Numbered from the stretch's first letter, positions 8,671-17,503 are shown. The stretch is DNA of 64,000 bases from Rhodospirillales bacterium (GCA_016710335.1 JADJXQ010000002.1:310001-374000), one strand, 5' to 3'. Program-made: numbers and translations. The notes: generated from the sequence alone by a model not told the origin.

Positions 8671-10164
8671 ATGCACCCAGCCAGCCAGTTCCCCGATCTG
8701 CTCCCGGCGCTGCCCGAGATCTTCGTTGTCGTCGCTGCGATGGCGCTGCTGATGGTCGGCGTCTTCTACCGGCCGGGCGGCGTCGCCGAAGGGGTCGCCG
8801 TGTCCCGCGTGGTCTCGCGCCTCGCCCTTGCGGTTTTTGCCGTTGCCATCGTCATGGTGGCACTGGTTGCGCCGGGCGAAGCAACCCGCACCTTCGAAGG
8901 GATGTTCATCGCCGACGACTACGCGGTGTACTTCAAAGTCCTGATCCTGCTTGCCTCTGCCTTGTCGTTGTACGTGTCGCAGGACTACTTGGAGTTCCAG
9001 GGGATCGCGCGGTTCGAGTACGCCATCCTGATCCTGTTCGCCACCGTCGGCATGTTGATGATGGTGTCGGCCAACGATCTCATCTCCCTTTACGTCGGGC
9101 TCGAGATGCAGAGCCTGTCGCTCTTTGTCTTGGCGGCGTTCCAGCGGGACGACCTCCGATCCTCAGAAGCGGGCCTCAAGTATTTCGTCCTTAGCGCTCT
9201 GGCATCAGGCATGCTGCTGTACGGCAGTTCGCTGATCTACGGGTTTGCCGGCACCACCAACTTCGATGTGCTGGCCCAGACGTTCGAGCAGTTCGACCAT
9301 GGCGCGCCTCCGGTGGGGCTGATCGTCGGCTTGGTGTTCGTCCTCGCGGCTTTGTCGTTCAAGGTCTCTGCAGCTCCCTTCCACATGTGGACGCCCGATG
9401 TCTATCAGGGCGCGCTGACGCCCGTGACGGCGTTCTTCTCCATCGCGCCGAAGATGGCGGCACTGGCCCTGTTCCTTCGGGTCATGATGGATCCCTTCGC
9501 CGGCCTGGTCGACCAGTGGCAGCAGATCGTCGTGCTGATCTCCATCGCGTCGATGGTGCTCGGCGCCTTCGCAGCCATCGGCCAGAGCGACATCAAGCGC
9601 CTTATGGCCTACAGCTCGATCAGCCACGTCGGTTATGCGCTGATCGGGCTTGCCGCGGGAACCGAAGCCGGAGTTCGCAGCGTCCTGATTTACATGGGAA
9701 TTTATCTTTTCATGAACTTGGGTGCGTTCACCTGCATCCTGAGCATGCGCCGACGGGAGTCCATGGTGGTCGAGATCTCCGACCTGGCTGGGTTGTCCAA
9801 GACGCACCCGGCGATGGCGTTCGCCATGGCGATCTTCATGTTCGCGATGGCCGGTCTCCCGCCCCTCGCCGGCTTTTTCGGCAAGCTCTACGTTTTTCTC
9901 GCCGCGGTCCAGGCAGAACTATACACGCTCGCCGTGATCGGCGTCCTGTCAAGCGTGGTGGCGGCGTACTATTATATCCGGATCGTCAAAGTTATGTACT
10001 TCGATGAGCCTGGCGATCATTTGGACCGCCAGATCGGGCGCCATGTCGGCGTCGCCATGCTGGCGTCCGGGCTCGTGGTGCTGTTGTTCTTCATCTACCC
10101 GGACCCACTGCTCAACGCGGCGGCGGCCGCGGCTTCCCTCGTCGGCGGCGCGCCGGCGCACTGA
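8671..10164 (+). CDS. nuoN: NADH-quinone oxidoreductase subunit N
   Basis: NuoN (497 residues) is the third antiporter-like pump and sits nearest the linker subunits. Family stretches include LYVGLEMQSLSLFVLAAF with the conserved Glu, PFHMWTPDVYQGALTPVTAF and KRLMAYSSISHVGYALIGL. It is the last nuo gene. Its TGA overlaps the birA ATG by one base, so birA is probably translated from the same transcript. Confidence 0.97.
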   Translation: MHPASQFPDLLPALPEIFVVVAAMALLMVGVFYRPGGVAEGVAVSRVVSRLALAVFAVAIVMVALVAPGEATRTFEGMFIADDYAVYFKVLILLASALSLYVSQDYLEFQGIARFEYAILILFATVGMLMMVSANDLISLYVGLEMQSLSLFVLAAFQRDDLRSSEAGLKYFVLSALASGMLLYGSSLIYGFAGTTNFDVLAQTFEQFDHGAPPVGLIVGLVFVLAALSFKVSAAPFHMWTPDVYQGALTPVTAFFSIAPKMAALALFLRVMMDPFAGLVDQWQQIVVLISIASMVLGAFAAIGQSDIKRLMAYSSISHVGYALIGLAAGTEAGVRSVLIYMGIYLFMNLGAFTCILSMRRRESMVVEISDLAGLSKTHPAMAFAMAIFMFAMAGLPPLAGFFGKLYVFLAAVQAELYTLAVIGVLSSVVAAYYYIRIVKVMYFDEPGDHLDRQIGRHVGVAMLASGLVVLLFFIYPDPLLNAAAAAASLVGGAPAH

Positions 10165-10982
10165 TGGGCCTCGCAACGGCGCACTCGGGATTTCTCATTG
10201 TCGAGTTGGACAGCATCGATTCGAGCAACGAGGAAGCCAAGCGAAGAGCATTGCACGGCGCCCCGGCAGGCCTCGTTATCTGGCCCCGCCAACAGACCCA
10301 GGGCCGTGGTCGGCACGGCCGCTCATGGTCATCGCCGCGCGGCAATCTCCACGTCTCGTTTCTACTCAGACCACAATGTCCGATCGCACAAGCGTTGCAG
10401 ATCGGCTTTGTCGCGAGTCTGGCCGTAGCCGCGACCGTCGCGGACCTCTTGACGGACGCGCACGACGTGCGCTGCAAGTGGCCTAACGATGTCCTGGTGA
10501 ACGGGCGCAAGGTTGCCGGCCTCCTCTTGGAGTCGGCCTCGGATTCTCGTGGGCAGGTCGCGTGGCTCGTGCTCGGCATCGGGCTGAATGTGGCGTGGCG
10601 GCCAGACGACGTGGCGGGAGCGTTTTGTGCCACCTCGTTGGCTCACGAAGGGGTCGGCGCGACGGATCTCCGGCCCATCCTCGACCGGCTGTGCGGACGG
10701 ATCGACGATAGCTTGGCGGAGTGGAAAACCGCCGGGTTTGCGGCGGTCCGGAACCGGTGGTTGGGTATCGCTTACGCTCTTGGCGAACAGGTCAGTGTGC
10801 GCCTCGCGGACGAAACCGCTAGCGGGCGGTTCGTCGGCCTCGACGCTAGCGGCGCCATGTTGTTGTCGGATGAACGGGGGGTTGAGCGCTTAATCTGCGC
10901 CGGGGACGTGTTTCCGCCGGAACTTAAGGCGGAGCCGCTCCCTGTTGAAGAGGTGAAGGTTGCGGATGCTGCTCGCGGTTGA
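10164..10982 (+). CDS. birA: Biotin--[acetyl-CoA-carboxylase] ligase (monofunctional BirA)
   Basis: The enzyme activates biotin with ATP to biotinyl-AMP and attaches it to a lysine of the biotin carboxyl carrier protein. Seen in the 272-residue sequence: the biotinyl-AMP loop GRGRHGR (residues 47-53), KWPNDVLVNGRKVAG (106-120) with its catalytic Lys, and a C-terminal SH3-like domain. There is no N-terminal helix-turn-helix, so this is a group I ligase without repressor function. It starts on the last base of nuoN and overlaps coaX by 17 bases. The nuoN-birA-coaX order is common in alphaproteobacteria. Confidence 0.93.
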   Translation: MGLATAHSGFLIVELDSIDSSNEEAKRRALHGAPAGLVIWPRQQTQGRGRHGRSWSSPRGNLHVSFLLRPQCPIAQALQIGFVASLAVAATVADLLTDAHDVRCKWPNDVLVNGRKVAGLLLESASDSRGQVAWLVLGIGLNVAWRPDDVAGAFCATSLAHEGVGATDLRPILDRLCGRIDDSLAEWKTAGFAAVRNRWLGIAYALGEQVSVRLADETASGRFVGLDASGAMLLSDERGVERLICAGDVFPPELKAEPLPVEEVKVADAARG

Positions 10983-11754
10983 TGTCGGCAATACCAACAC
11001 GGTCTTTGCCGTGTTCGATCAGTCCGGCATGATTCGTGGCGAATGGCGCTCATCCACGAGCGCCGAGCGAACGGCCGACGAGATCGGTGTCTGGCTCAAC
11101 CAGGTGATGACACTCGCCGGAATCAAGGCCAGCGACATTGATGCCGCCATCATCGCGACCGTCGTTCCCGCCGTCCTGTTCAACCTCCGCTTCATGTGCC
11201 GCCGGTACTTTGCGTGCCAGCCCCTGGTTATCGGGGCGCCAGAGGTCAACCTCGGCCTCCATGTAGTGGTCGATCGGCCGGAAGAGGTGGGCGCCGACCG
11301 CCTGGTCAACGCGGTTGCGGCTTTCGCGCTTTACGGCGGCCCATTGGTCGTAGTCGATTTCGGAACCGCCACGACGTTCGATGTCATAGACGGAGAGGGG
11401 AGCTACCTGGGCGGCGCCATCGCCCCCGGGATCAACCTCTCCCTGAAGGCCCTCCATGACGCGTCCGCGCAGTTGCCGCGCGTCGCCGTCGGCCGTCCCG
11501 ATCGGGTCATCGGCAAGGGCACGGTGCAGGCGATGCGCTCAGGAGTGTTTTGGGGCTACGTGAGCTTGGTCGAGGGCATGGTAAGGCGGATCGGCGAGGA
11601 GTACGGCACATCCCTGGACGCCATCGCCACCGGCGGCCTCGCATCCCTCTTTACGGAGTGCACGCCTGTTTTGAAACATGCGGATCCCGACTTGACGCTC
11701 AAGGGGCTCTTCGCCATCCACGAACGGAACCGTGAACCAACGGGCCGTTCGTAG
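10966..11754 (+). CDS. coaX: Type III pantothenate kinase
   Basis: CoaX phosphorylates pantothenate in the first step of coenzyme A synthesis; it belongs to the ASKHA kinase fold and is not inhibited by CoA. The 262-residue sequence opens with the phosphate loop DVGNTNTVFAVF and has GADRLVNAVAA and VVDFGTATTFDVID, the ATP- and pantothenate-site motifs. I prefer the ATG at 10966 over a TTG two codons upstream because MLLAVDVGNTNT is the usual N-terminus and a purine-rich GAGGTGAAGG precedes it. It overlaps birA by 17 bases. In many relatives the RNase J gene follows next; here it does not. Confidence 0.94.
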   Translation: MLLAVDVGNTNTVFAVFDQSGMIRGEWRSSTSAERTADEIGVWLNQVMTLAGIKASDIDAAIIATVVPAVLFNLRFMCRRYFACQPLVIGAPEVNLGLHVVVDRPEEVGADRLVNAVAAFALYGGPLVVVDFGTATTFDVIDGEGSYLGGAIAPGINLSLKALHDASAQLPRVAVGRPDRVIGKGTVQAMRSGVFWGYVSLVEGMVRRIGEEYGTSLDAIATGGLASLFTECTPVLKHADPDLTLKGLFAIHERNREPTGRS

Positions 11755-12101
11755 AGAGATTGCCGACAAGACAACAGGCTGTCGCGGCAAAGCCCTCGGC
11801 GCGGTGCGGAGACGCGCCTCACAGCCGGATCGGTCATGGGAAACTTGCTGACAGCGTATTGGTCTGGACGCAGAAACCCGGATGATGCGTTGTGCATGAT
11901 TTCGGGGCCAAAGCCCCGCGTCACACCAGCGCCTGCACCATGATGCCGAGAACCCGGGCGAGGAAGAGCATTCAGATTCAGAGTCTCGGTGTAAGAAGCC
12001 TTTGCATCACAGGGGGCCGCCGTTCATATCAGCTCGTGGCTTGGGACCGGCCGCCCGTCCCGCTGCGGAACGCTGCGGCCTTTTGTTCGCCTCCACCGCG
12101 C
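11755..12101. other. Gene-free interval after coaX
   Basis: About 350 bases separate coaX from the convergent VOC gene. No coding frame with a convincing start, codon pattern or family resemblance is visible on either strand. A small hairpin (GGGGC-caaa-GCCCC, about 11910-11923) lacks a T tract. In related genomes RNase J (rnj) typically occupies this place; nothing resembling it remains. Confidence 0.6.
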
Positions 12102-12578
12102 TCAGCTGGCGACTTTCTCAAAGGCTTCAACGACCTCGGGGGGCGCTTGCACCAGTTCGATCAGGACCCCTTCGCCGCTGATAGGCTGCTCTTCGCTCCC
12201 CTTCGGGTGCAGGAACGTGATATCGAAGCCTGCAGCTCCTTTTCGGATACCACCGGGGGCGAAACGCACGCCGTTGGCTGACAGCCATTCCACCGCGGCA
12301 GGAAGGTCGTCTATCCAGAGGCCAATGTGGTTGAGGGGCGTGTTGTGGACCGCGGGTTTTTTGTCGGGATCAACCGGTTGCATCAGATCGACTTCGACTT
12401 TGAATGGTCCCGAGCCTATCGCCGCGATATCCTCATCGACGTTTTCGCGTTCGCTCCTGAAATTCCCCGTAATCGTCAACCCGAGAGAGTCCACCCACAA
12501 TTTCTTCATCTTTTCTTTATCAGGACCGCCGATGGCGACCTGCTGTATGCCGAGTACTTTGAAAGGCCTGCTGCTCAT
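12102..12578 (-). CDS. VOC-fold (glyoxalase/epimerase-like) metalloprotein
   Basis: A 158-residue protein with two beta-alpha-beta-beta-beta modules of the vicinal oxygen chelate superfamily (IQQVAIGGPD near the N-terminus and LNHIGLWIDDLPAAVEWL in the second half). Likely metal ligands are Gln in IQQVAI, Glu in VEVDLM, His in LNHIGLW and Glu in VLIELVQ, a Q-E-H-E set like that of glyoxalase I. The substrate cannot be told; homologues beside DUF1467 genes are often called lactoylglutathione lyase or methylmalonyl-CoA epimerase-like. I chose the ATG at 12578 (MSSRPFKVLG) because GGGGAG lies 6 bases upstream; a longer frame to 12731 lacks any resemblance. Strand is opposite to the nuo-coaX operon. 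Confidence 0.75.
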   Translation of the reverse strand: MSSRPFKVLGIQQVAIGGPDKEKMKKLWVDSLGLTITGNFRSERENVDEDIAAIGSGPFKVEVDLMQPVDPDKKPAVHNTPLNHIGLWIDDLPAAVEWLSANGVRFAPGGIRKGAAGFDITFLHPKGSEEQPISGEGVLIELVQAPPEVVEAFEKVAS

Positions 12579-12803
12579 GTAAACTCCCCATTGGTGCGTT
12601 GTCCGAATGATGCGGACGACGGAATATGCCACGGCCTGTCGGGATTGTGAAGACGATCGGTCATCAACATGCCAAAGGGAACACGCTGGCCAGGGGAGTA
12701 CGTTATGCTCAATGGATTCGGATCGGCGCATTCGGGGTTGGATGTCGGTTCACGCGGCAGAGCACGGGTGAACCATCAGTGATTCAGGAGCTTTAGCTGG
12801 TCC

Positions 12804-13040
12804 ATGGGGCTCTACGCTGGCCTGACCGTCTACGTGGTGATCTGGTGGATGGTCCTGTTCATGGTTTTACCGTGGGGCATACAGCCCATAGACGCCGCCG
12901 ACGTCGAGAAGGGGCATGCCTCCGGCGCGCCCCGCCGGCCGCGGATCGTGCTCAAAGTGTTGATCACGACCGTCACCGCCGCCGCAGTCTGGATGCTCGT
13001 TTGGGGTATCATCCGTATGGACTTGATCTCCTTTCGCTAG
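12804..13040 (+). CDS. DUF1467 family small membrane protein
   Basis: A 78-residue protein with two membrane helices: residues about 5-27 (LTVYVVIWWMVLFMVLPWGI) and about 50-71. The loop between carries charged residues and the conserved WGIQP-like turn of DUF1467. Such proteins occur widely in alphaproteobacteria next to a VOC gene and proS; their function is unknown. Here it is divergent from the VOC gene and followed by a strong palindrome. No proS is found downstream. Confidence 0.8.
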   Translation: MGLYAGLTVYVVIWWMVLFMVLPWGIQPIDAADVEKGHASGAPRRPRIVLKVLITTVTAAAVWMLVWGIIRMDLISFR

Positions 13041-13117
13041 CTGGATGAAATGGGCGACGCATGCCGGGTGGGGCTTCCGCTTGAACAACAGTTCCATACT
13101 CAAGCGGGCAACGAGTT

Positions 13118-13141
13118 GAGGCGGCTCCCGGGAGCCGCCTC
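13118..13141. terminator. Perfect 24-bp palindrome, probable bidirectional terminator
   Basis: GAGGCGGCTCCC pairs perfectly with GGGAGCCGCCTC with no loop bases. It lies between the end of the DUF1467 gene (+) and the end of the convergent CTERM protein gene (-). No T tract follows on either side, so termination is inferred from position and stem strength. Confidence 0.6.
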
Positions 13142-13168
13142 TATCGCCTATTGGCATGACACCGGAGT

Positions 13169-13900
13169 TCAGGCGTGTGCGCGGTGACGGCGCAAGAACC
13201 CCAAGGAGAACAGGGACGTGCCGAACAGGAGTGCGGCTCCCGGAATAGGCACGGGCGCCACATCGCCCGTCACCACGGCATCATCGGCGCCGAGGAACGC
13301 CGCGACCCCGCCCGGGAAACCGGTTAGCCTCGCGACGGACGTGAACGGGCCGTTGGGGCCGGCGCCCTGAACGGTGTGGTCGCTCAACAGGTTGAACGTT
13401 TCGGCGGTGATGCCGACGCCTTGGACGAGGTAATTGACGACCTCACCCGGCTGGAACACTGTGCCGTTGGCTCCTGTCGGCTTGAAGTCGAACAGGATGT
13501 CGAAGTACCCGTCACGATCGGGTTTGAATTGGTTGGCGGGGGCGGAAGGATTGAAGGCAGTGTGGATGCCCTGCTCCGCTTTGGGGCCGCTCGACGCCGC
13601 TTGATATTCGAACGCGAATGTCGTCGGATCTTCCTTGGAATTGAACCACCAACGACCGATGTTGACGCCCCATGGTCCCGAAAACGTGGTCGCGTCCATG
13701 GTGATCATGACGGACCCGGGCGCCACGTCGCTGATTGTCGCGGACAATGTCCCTTCCGGCGTGCCGAGCCCGGAGAAATGGTCGTCGAGATGAAAGGCAA
13801 CTTGGCCGGCGTAGGCATCAGACGCCCAAGCGAGTGCCGTGGCTGCGATCGCCGCCGTCACCAAGCGGGCGTTGCGGACGTTCACTCCTTTATGAAACAT
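13169..13900 (-). CDS. Secreted protein with C-terminal VPxPA/PEP-CTERM-type sorting signal
   Basis: The 243-residue protein has an N-terminal signal peptide (about residues 1-31, ending near DAYAGQ), a beta-rich middle of unknown family, and a C-terminal tripartite tail: VPIPGAALLFGTSLFSLGFL followed by RRHRAHA. Such tails direct exosortase/archaeosortase-type processing and are linked to exopolysaccharide-producing bacteria. The start has AGGAG 8 bases upstream and a possible promoter beyond. No exosortase gene is in the window, so the processing enzyme must be encoded elsewhere. No function is assigned to the mature part. Confidence 0.8.
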   Translation of the reverse strand: MFHKGVNVRNARLVTAAIAATALAWASDAYAGQVAFHLDDHFSGLGTPEGTLSATISDVAPGSVMITMDATTFSGPWGVNIGRWWFNSKEDPTTFAFEYQAASSGPKAEQGIHTAFNPSAPANQFKPDRDGYFDILFDFKPTGANGTVFQPGEVVNYLVQGVGITAETFNLLSDHTVQGAGPNGPFTSVARLTGFPGGVAAFLGADDAVVTGDVAPVPIPGAALLFGTSLFSLGFLRRHRAHA

Positions 13901-13932
13901 GCGTGCTTCTCCTATGACGTGTATTTCGATAA

Positions 13933-13961
13933 AAAATACATCGTATGAGATAATGATGCAA
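13933..13961 (-). promoter_or_regulatory. Candidate sigma70-type promoter for the CTERM protein gene
   Basis: On the minus strand TTGCAT (13961-13956) and TATTTT (13938-13933) are spaced by 17 bases, in an AT-rich island in an otherwise GC-rich region. The predicted start of transcription is about 25 bases before the ATG at 13900. Sequence-only prediction. Confidence 0.45.
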
Positions 13962-14139
13962 GGGGCTTGTGGGGCAGCGTTGTGGGCCGGACGTCACGCA
14001 CACGGATCGCGCGATCATCGGCCGCGACAAGAGGCGTCGGTTATGCCGGAAATGCTTGCCGGGATGTCGCCCACTCTCGCCCGCGGTGGATCAGAGTCCT
14101 GCCGCCGCCCATCCTCCTCGACTCGGTGAGCGGAAGTTC

Positions 14140-14619
14140 GTGATCATCAAGCCGTCCGGTCTTCTTGGCCCGTTCACCTGCTTCTTTTATGGCACCTTGA
14201 TGGACCGCGACGTGCTGACGGCCGTGAGTGGCAAGCGCGTGGGTTCATTGGCGCGTCGGTCGGCGGTTCTCGAGGGGTACTACCGACCAACGCGGGCCGG
14301 CGCCGTCTACCCCATCCTGCAACGATGTTTAGACGAATTCGTCTACGGCATCGTGGTGCACGGGCTGCGCGCCCAGGAGGTGGCTCGCCTGAACGCACAC
14401 GAAGGCCGAGAGTATGATACAGCGCCGCTTTCGGTCATGCTGAATGGTCGCATGGTCACCGCACTGGCGTACGTTCCGCGTCCGTGGGTGCCGGCGTCAC
14501 CGGAGCGATGGTGCTTCGATACTTGGCGCCGGCGGCACAAGGCGGAGTGCCTTGCACGCATCACAATCCGCAATAAAGTGACGCTACACCCACTGCGCCG
14601 ACCGAAACCAGGCGCATAA
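14140..14619 (+). CDS. Gamma-glutamylcyclotransferase/AIG2-like protein
   Basis: The 159-residue protein has the AIG2/GGCT signature FFYGTLMD near the N-terminus, LEGYYRPTRAGAVYPI, and LNAHEGREYD, where the acidic residue following the helix matches the catalytic Glu position of the family. GGCT-fold enzymes release 5-oxoproline from gamma-glutamyl compounds, but many members have unknown substrates. I chose the GTG at 14140, which has AGCGGAAG upstream; an in-frame start at 13969 would add about 57 residues with no family resemblance. Free-standing gene. Confidence 0.7.
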   Translation: MIIKPSGLLGPFTCFFYGTLMDRDVLTAVSGKRVGSLARRSAVLEGYYRPTRAGAVYPILQRCLDEFVYGIVVHGLRAQEVARLNAHEGREYDTAPLSVMLNGRMVTALAYVPRPWVPASPERWCFDTWRRRHKAECLARITIRNKVTLHPLRRPKPGA

Positions 14620-14688
14620 AAAACATCGGGAGCAGCTTCGGCCACTCCCGACAAGTACTCTCGAGGAGACGTAAAACTTCGGAGAACC

Positions 14689-15627
14689 TCAGCGCGCGTT
14701 GCTGCCCGCAGGTTCCGCCCCACTGTCGATTGGCTCGTAACTCTCCTCGTCATATGCCGGAAGAGACTTCAATTCATCCCGTGTCTGCTGCGACATAAGC
14801 GTGACCGCGTCTTCACCGATGTCCAATTCAGTCAGAGGGATAACGACCTCCTGATCTCCAATCCCGAGAAAGCCGCCAATCGACACGACGGCGTAAACGT
14901 CCTGCTTCAGCGAATCCACGACCACGGCTGAGATTTCGCCCACGTCCTCACCATTACGGTTGACGACATCGCGACCAACGATATCTTCCGCTTTGAAGCT
15001 CTCAGCGCCGGCTCCGAATGACACCTCCGCCTTCTGCTGACCGTTCGCCTGCTGCCCGCCCGTCCGGACGCTGTCGGAGGGCTCTGCCGACGGGGTTCCG
15101 GCACTGGCGCGCGTGGCACGCTCGCCAGATGTGGCGTCGGTTGCCGGGCTATCACTGGCTGGCGTTTGGGTGCCCTCGGTTGACGCCGCTGCAGCGGCCG
15201 GTCCGGCGGTGGCGCCGTCCTCCATGCCCGTTGCACCCTGCGTGTGGGTTTCTTCGGACTCGCCGACCTTCGCCTGGGCGCGCGGCGCTTCGGAAGTTGC
15301 TGGCTGCTGCTTGATCTCGTCCGCTGCGGCCTTTCCACCCGAATTTTGGTCGGCAGCGACGAGGGTTTCGCCAGCCCTCTGCATGTCTTGCTGCGGCGTC
15401 TCCGATCCCACTGACGTCTGCATGCAGTTTCGGAATGCTTCTTTGGAAATTTCCCCGTTCCCGTCGGCATCTAGTGTTTGAAAGCGCGCATCGGTATTCG
15501 TGCCGCCAGCGGCAGAGAGTGAACAATTGTTCCCCTGCGGGCTAGCTGCTGCCGGTGCCGTCGATGCCAAGACGGCGCCTGCGCTCATCACCAGCGCGAA
15601 GGCGGTGGTGCATTTCAGTGTCGACAT
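14689..15627 (-). CDS. Secreted EF-hand and PRC-barrel domain protein
   Basis: A 312-residue protein with a signal peptide (about 1-28), one EF-hand (loop DADGNGEISKEAF, a canonical Ca2+ loop), a long low-complexity linker rich in Ala, Thr, Glu and Ser (about residues 90-205), and a C-terminal PRC-barrel domain (from about AEDIVGRDVVNRNGEDVGEI to ELDIGEDAVTLM). PRC-barrels mediate protein contacts, often in photosynthetic or envelope proteins. The ATG at 15627 has AGGAG upstream and gives a clean signal peptide; a longer frame reaches 15867 without one. The EF-hand plus PRC pairing in an exported protein suggests a Ca2+-sensitive envelope protein (inference). Confidence 0.75.
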   Translation of the reverse strand: MSTLKCTTAFALVMSAGAVLASTAPAAASPQGNNCSLSAAGGTNTDARFQTLDADGNGEISKEAFRNCMQTSVGSETPQQDMQRAGETLVAADQNSGGKAAADEIKQQPATSEAPRAQAKVGESEETHTQGATGMEDGATAGPAAAAASTEGTQTPASDSPATDATSGERATRASAGTPSAEPSDSVRTGGQQANGQQKAEVSFGAGAESFKAEDIVGRDVVNRNGEDVGEISAVVVDSLKQDVYAVVSIGGFLGIGDQEVVIPLTELDIGEDAVTLMSQQTRDELKSLPAYDEESYEPIDSGAEPAGSNAR

Positions 15628-15929
15628 CGTCCACTCCTGACCGGTGTCCACGAAGCCTGTAGCGTACCCGCCCGAGATATCGCCGGAAAAGCTGAGTCTG
15701 CTCGGGCTCCATCCTCGACGGTTTCGCCGCCATGTCTCCAAAGAATTAACGGTCGCCGCCGGCAAATGTTCCGCTTGCCTATTACCTTGGCAATTTGCGA
15801 GCTCGACGACCCGGGGGAGCACGAATGGTTGCGTCCGGCCGCCGTGCACGCTATTGTTGTGCAACATCGATTGACCATGCTTGGCGTCGATGCAGTCAGG
15901 GTGCGGGTAGGATCAGGAGCCAAGTCCAT

Positions 15930-16778
15930 ATGAGGGCAGATCGGGCGAAGCCGAATTTTCTCGGTATCGGTGCTTATGGTGCGGGATCGACATGGCTCTA
16001 CGCTCTGTTGTCCACACATCCTCAGGTATACGTTCCGACCGCTCACAAAGAACTGCACTATTTTGCGCACAACTTCGAAAAGGGTGCCGATTGGTACGAG
16101 CAGTTTTTCCCAAAAGATGATGATGCCGAAATATATCGAGCGATCGGCGATATTTCTCCCGGCACCATGTACGATACCGCCGCACCAGCCCGCATCCGCG
16201 ACTATGGATCGATCGATAAGTTTCTTGTCATTGTCAGGGAGCCATTTGCGCGGGCAATTTCGTCCTACAAGAAATACCTACAGTATCGCCGGTTTGAAGG
16301 GTCGTTCGAGCGTTTCATGGAAACCCATCCGGAACAGGTCGAACAGGGTCTATACGCTCGATACCTGGAGCCGTTTCTTCAGGAGTTCGGCGGCGACAGG
16401 TTTCACATCATCATCTTCGAAGAAGCCGTTGCCGATGTCGGCTCTGCCAAGCGCGAGTTGGGAGCATTCCTTGATCTGACGCCGGGCGGGTTTCCCGACG
16501 CAGCGGGCCAACAGGAAGTCAACGTGTCGCGATTGCCGCGTCTACCGGGAGCATACGCATTCATGGTAAATGCTTCCCGCAAGCTACAAGACATGAACAT
16601 GTACTGGTTGATAAATCTGGGTCATGCCCTCGGCTTGAAGTCTGCATTGCTGGGAGGTCGAACCATCAAGGTCAGTATCGACGATCGCATTTCCGAGCAC
16701 TACCGCGGTCTGTTTCGGGCAAGCAAGTCGGATCTGGAACAAATTCTCGGACGACGTATTCCGGCCTGGGCGACGTAA
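15930..16778 (+). CDS. Sulfotransferase family protein
   Basis: A 282-residue PAPS-dependent sulfotransferase-like protein. The 5'-phosphosulfate loop is GIGAYGAGSTWLYALLSTHP (residues 12-31), followed by KELHYF, typical of bacterial members that sulfate carbohydrates; the 3'-phosphate motif is FLVIVREPFARAISSYKKY with R103 and S111. The Lys usually found in the phosphosulfate loop is Gly here. The ATG at 15930 has AGGAG 9 bases upstream. It lies beside an O-antigen ligase-like gene, a hexapeptide acyltransferase and a glycosyltransferase, so a surface-glycan substrate is the best guess. Confidence 0.8.
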   Translation: MRADRAKPNFLGIGAYGAGSTWLYALLSTHPQVYVPTAHKELHYFAHNFEKGADWYEQFFPKDDDAEIYRAIGDISPGTMYDTAAPARIRDYGSIDKFLVIVREPFARAISSYKKYLQYRRFEGSFERFMETHPEQVEQGLYARYLEPFLQEFGGDRFHIIIFEEAVADVGSAKRELGAFLDLTPGGFPDAAGQQEVNVSRLPRLPGAYAFMVNASRKLQDMNMYWLINLGHALGLKSALLGGRTIKVSIDDRISEHYRGLFRASKSDLEQILGRRIPAWAT

Positions 16779-16894
16779 CGCACCATAAAGTCAGGGCCGT
16801 CCGGCCCGCCTGCCCGGCGTGATGTGACTCCGTTACTGAACGTTCGAGCCAGCACCTTAAGCTGGTGCGGCTTCACTGACGCCAACGTTCTGTC

Positions 16895-17503
16895 TCAGCC
16901 ACCGAGATGTTGCCGCTCCAGAGTCGAGGCGGGAGTAGGCCCGCTGTCCCGGCGCAATGGTGTCTCCGAAGCGTCCTGTTGCTCTCGGAAGCGCAGAACG
17001 CGCATTGGATTGCCGACAACGATCGCCCGTTCCGGCACATCCTTGGCAATGACCGCGCCCGCACCAAGGATGCTGCCGGCGCCGATCGTGACGCCGGGGA
17101 GGATGATCACTCGTGTCCCGATCCAAACGTCATCGCCAATCGTCACTGGACGCTCCACGTCGAATCCTTGAGCGTTCATGGGCACATCCAGGCGCGAAAA
17201 TCGATGGTTCTGGGCAATGATCGTGACGTCCGGCCCCATCATGACGTTCGCACCTATGGTCGTGCCACGCGGAACGATCGCGTTGATGCCCATGCCAGAA
17301 TTTTCGCCGATGCGTATGGTACGCCCCCCGCCGAAATAGGCGCCGCGCTCGATGTTGACGTTCTCGCCGCACGCCAAGAATAGTCGGCGGCAGCAGTGAA
17401 ACCTCATTCGTTGCCAAAACGACCCGAATAGGCCCGTCGACGCCGGCATATGCCGCAGCAGACCATAGTAGGCCACAAATCTCGCCACACGACAGATGTT
17501 CAC
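16895..17503 (-). CDS. Hexapeptide-repeat acyltransferase (WcaF/MaaT type)
   Basis: A 202-residue left-handed beta-helix acyltransferase. Hexapeptide turns run from about residue 45 (GENVNIERGAYFGGG) to 180 (GAGSILGAGAVIAKDVPE), with the catalytic His at 100 in IIAQNHRFS and the C-terminal VVGNPMRVLR. Such enzymes O-acetylate sugars using acetyl-CoA. The GTG start at 17503 overlaps the stop of the upstream ligase gene (GTGA, 4 bases), which indicates translational coupling; a longer frame to 17716 would run inside that gene. It probably modifies the same surface polysaccharide. Confidence 0.82.
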   Translation of the reverse strand: MNICRVARFVAYYGLLRHMPASTGLFGSFWQRMRFHCCRRLFLACGENVNIERGAYFGGGRTIRIGENSGMGINAIVPRGTTIGANVMMGPDVTIIAQNHRFSRLDVPMNAQGFDVERPVTIGDDVWIGTRVIILPGVTIGAGSILGAGAVIAKDVPERAIVVGNPMRVLRFREQQDASETPLRRDSGPTPASTLERQHLGG

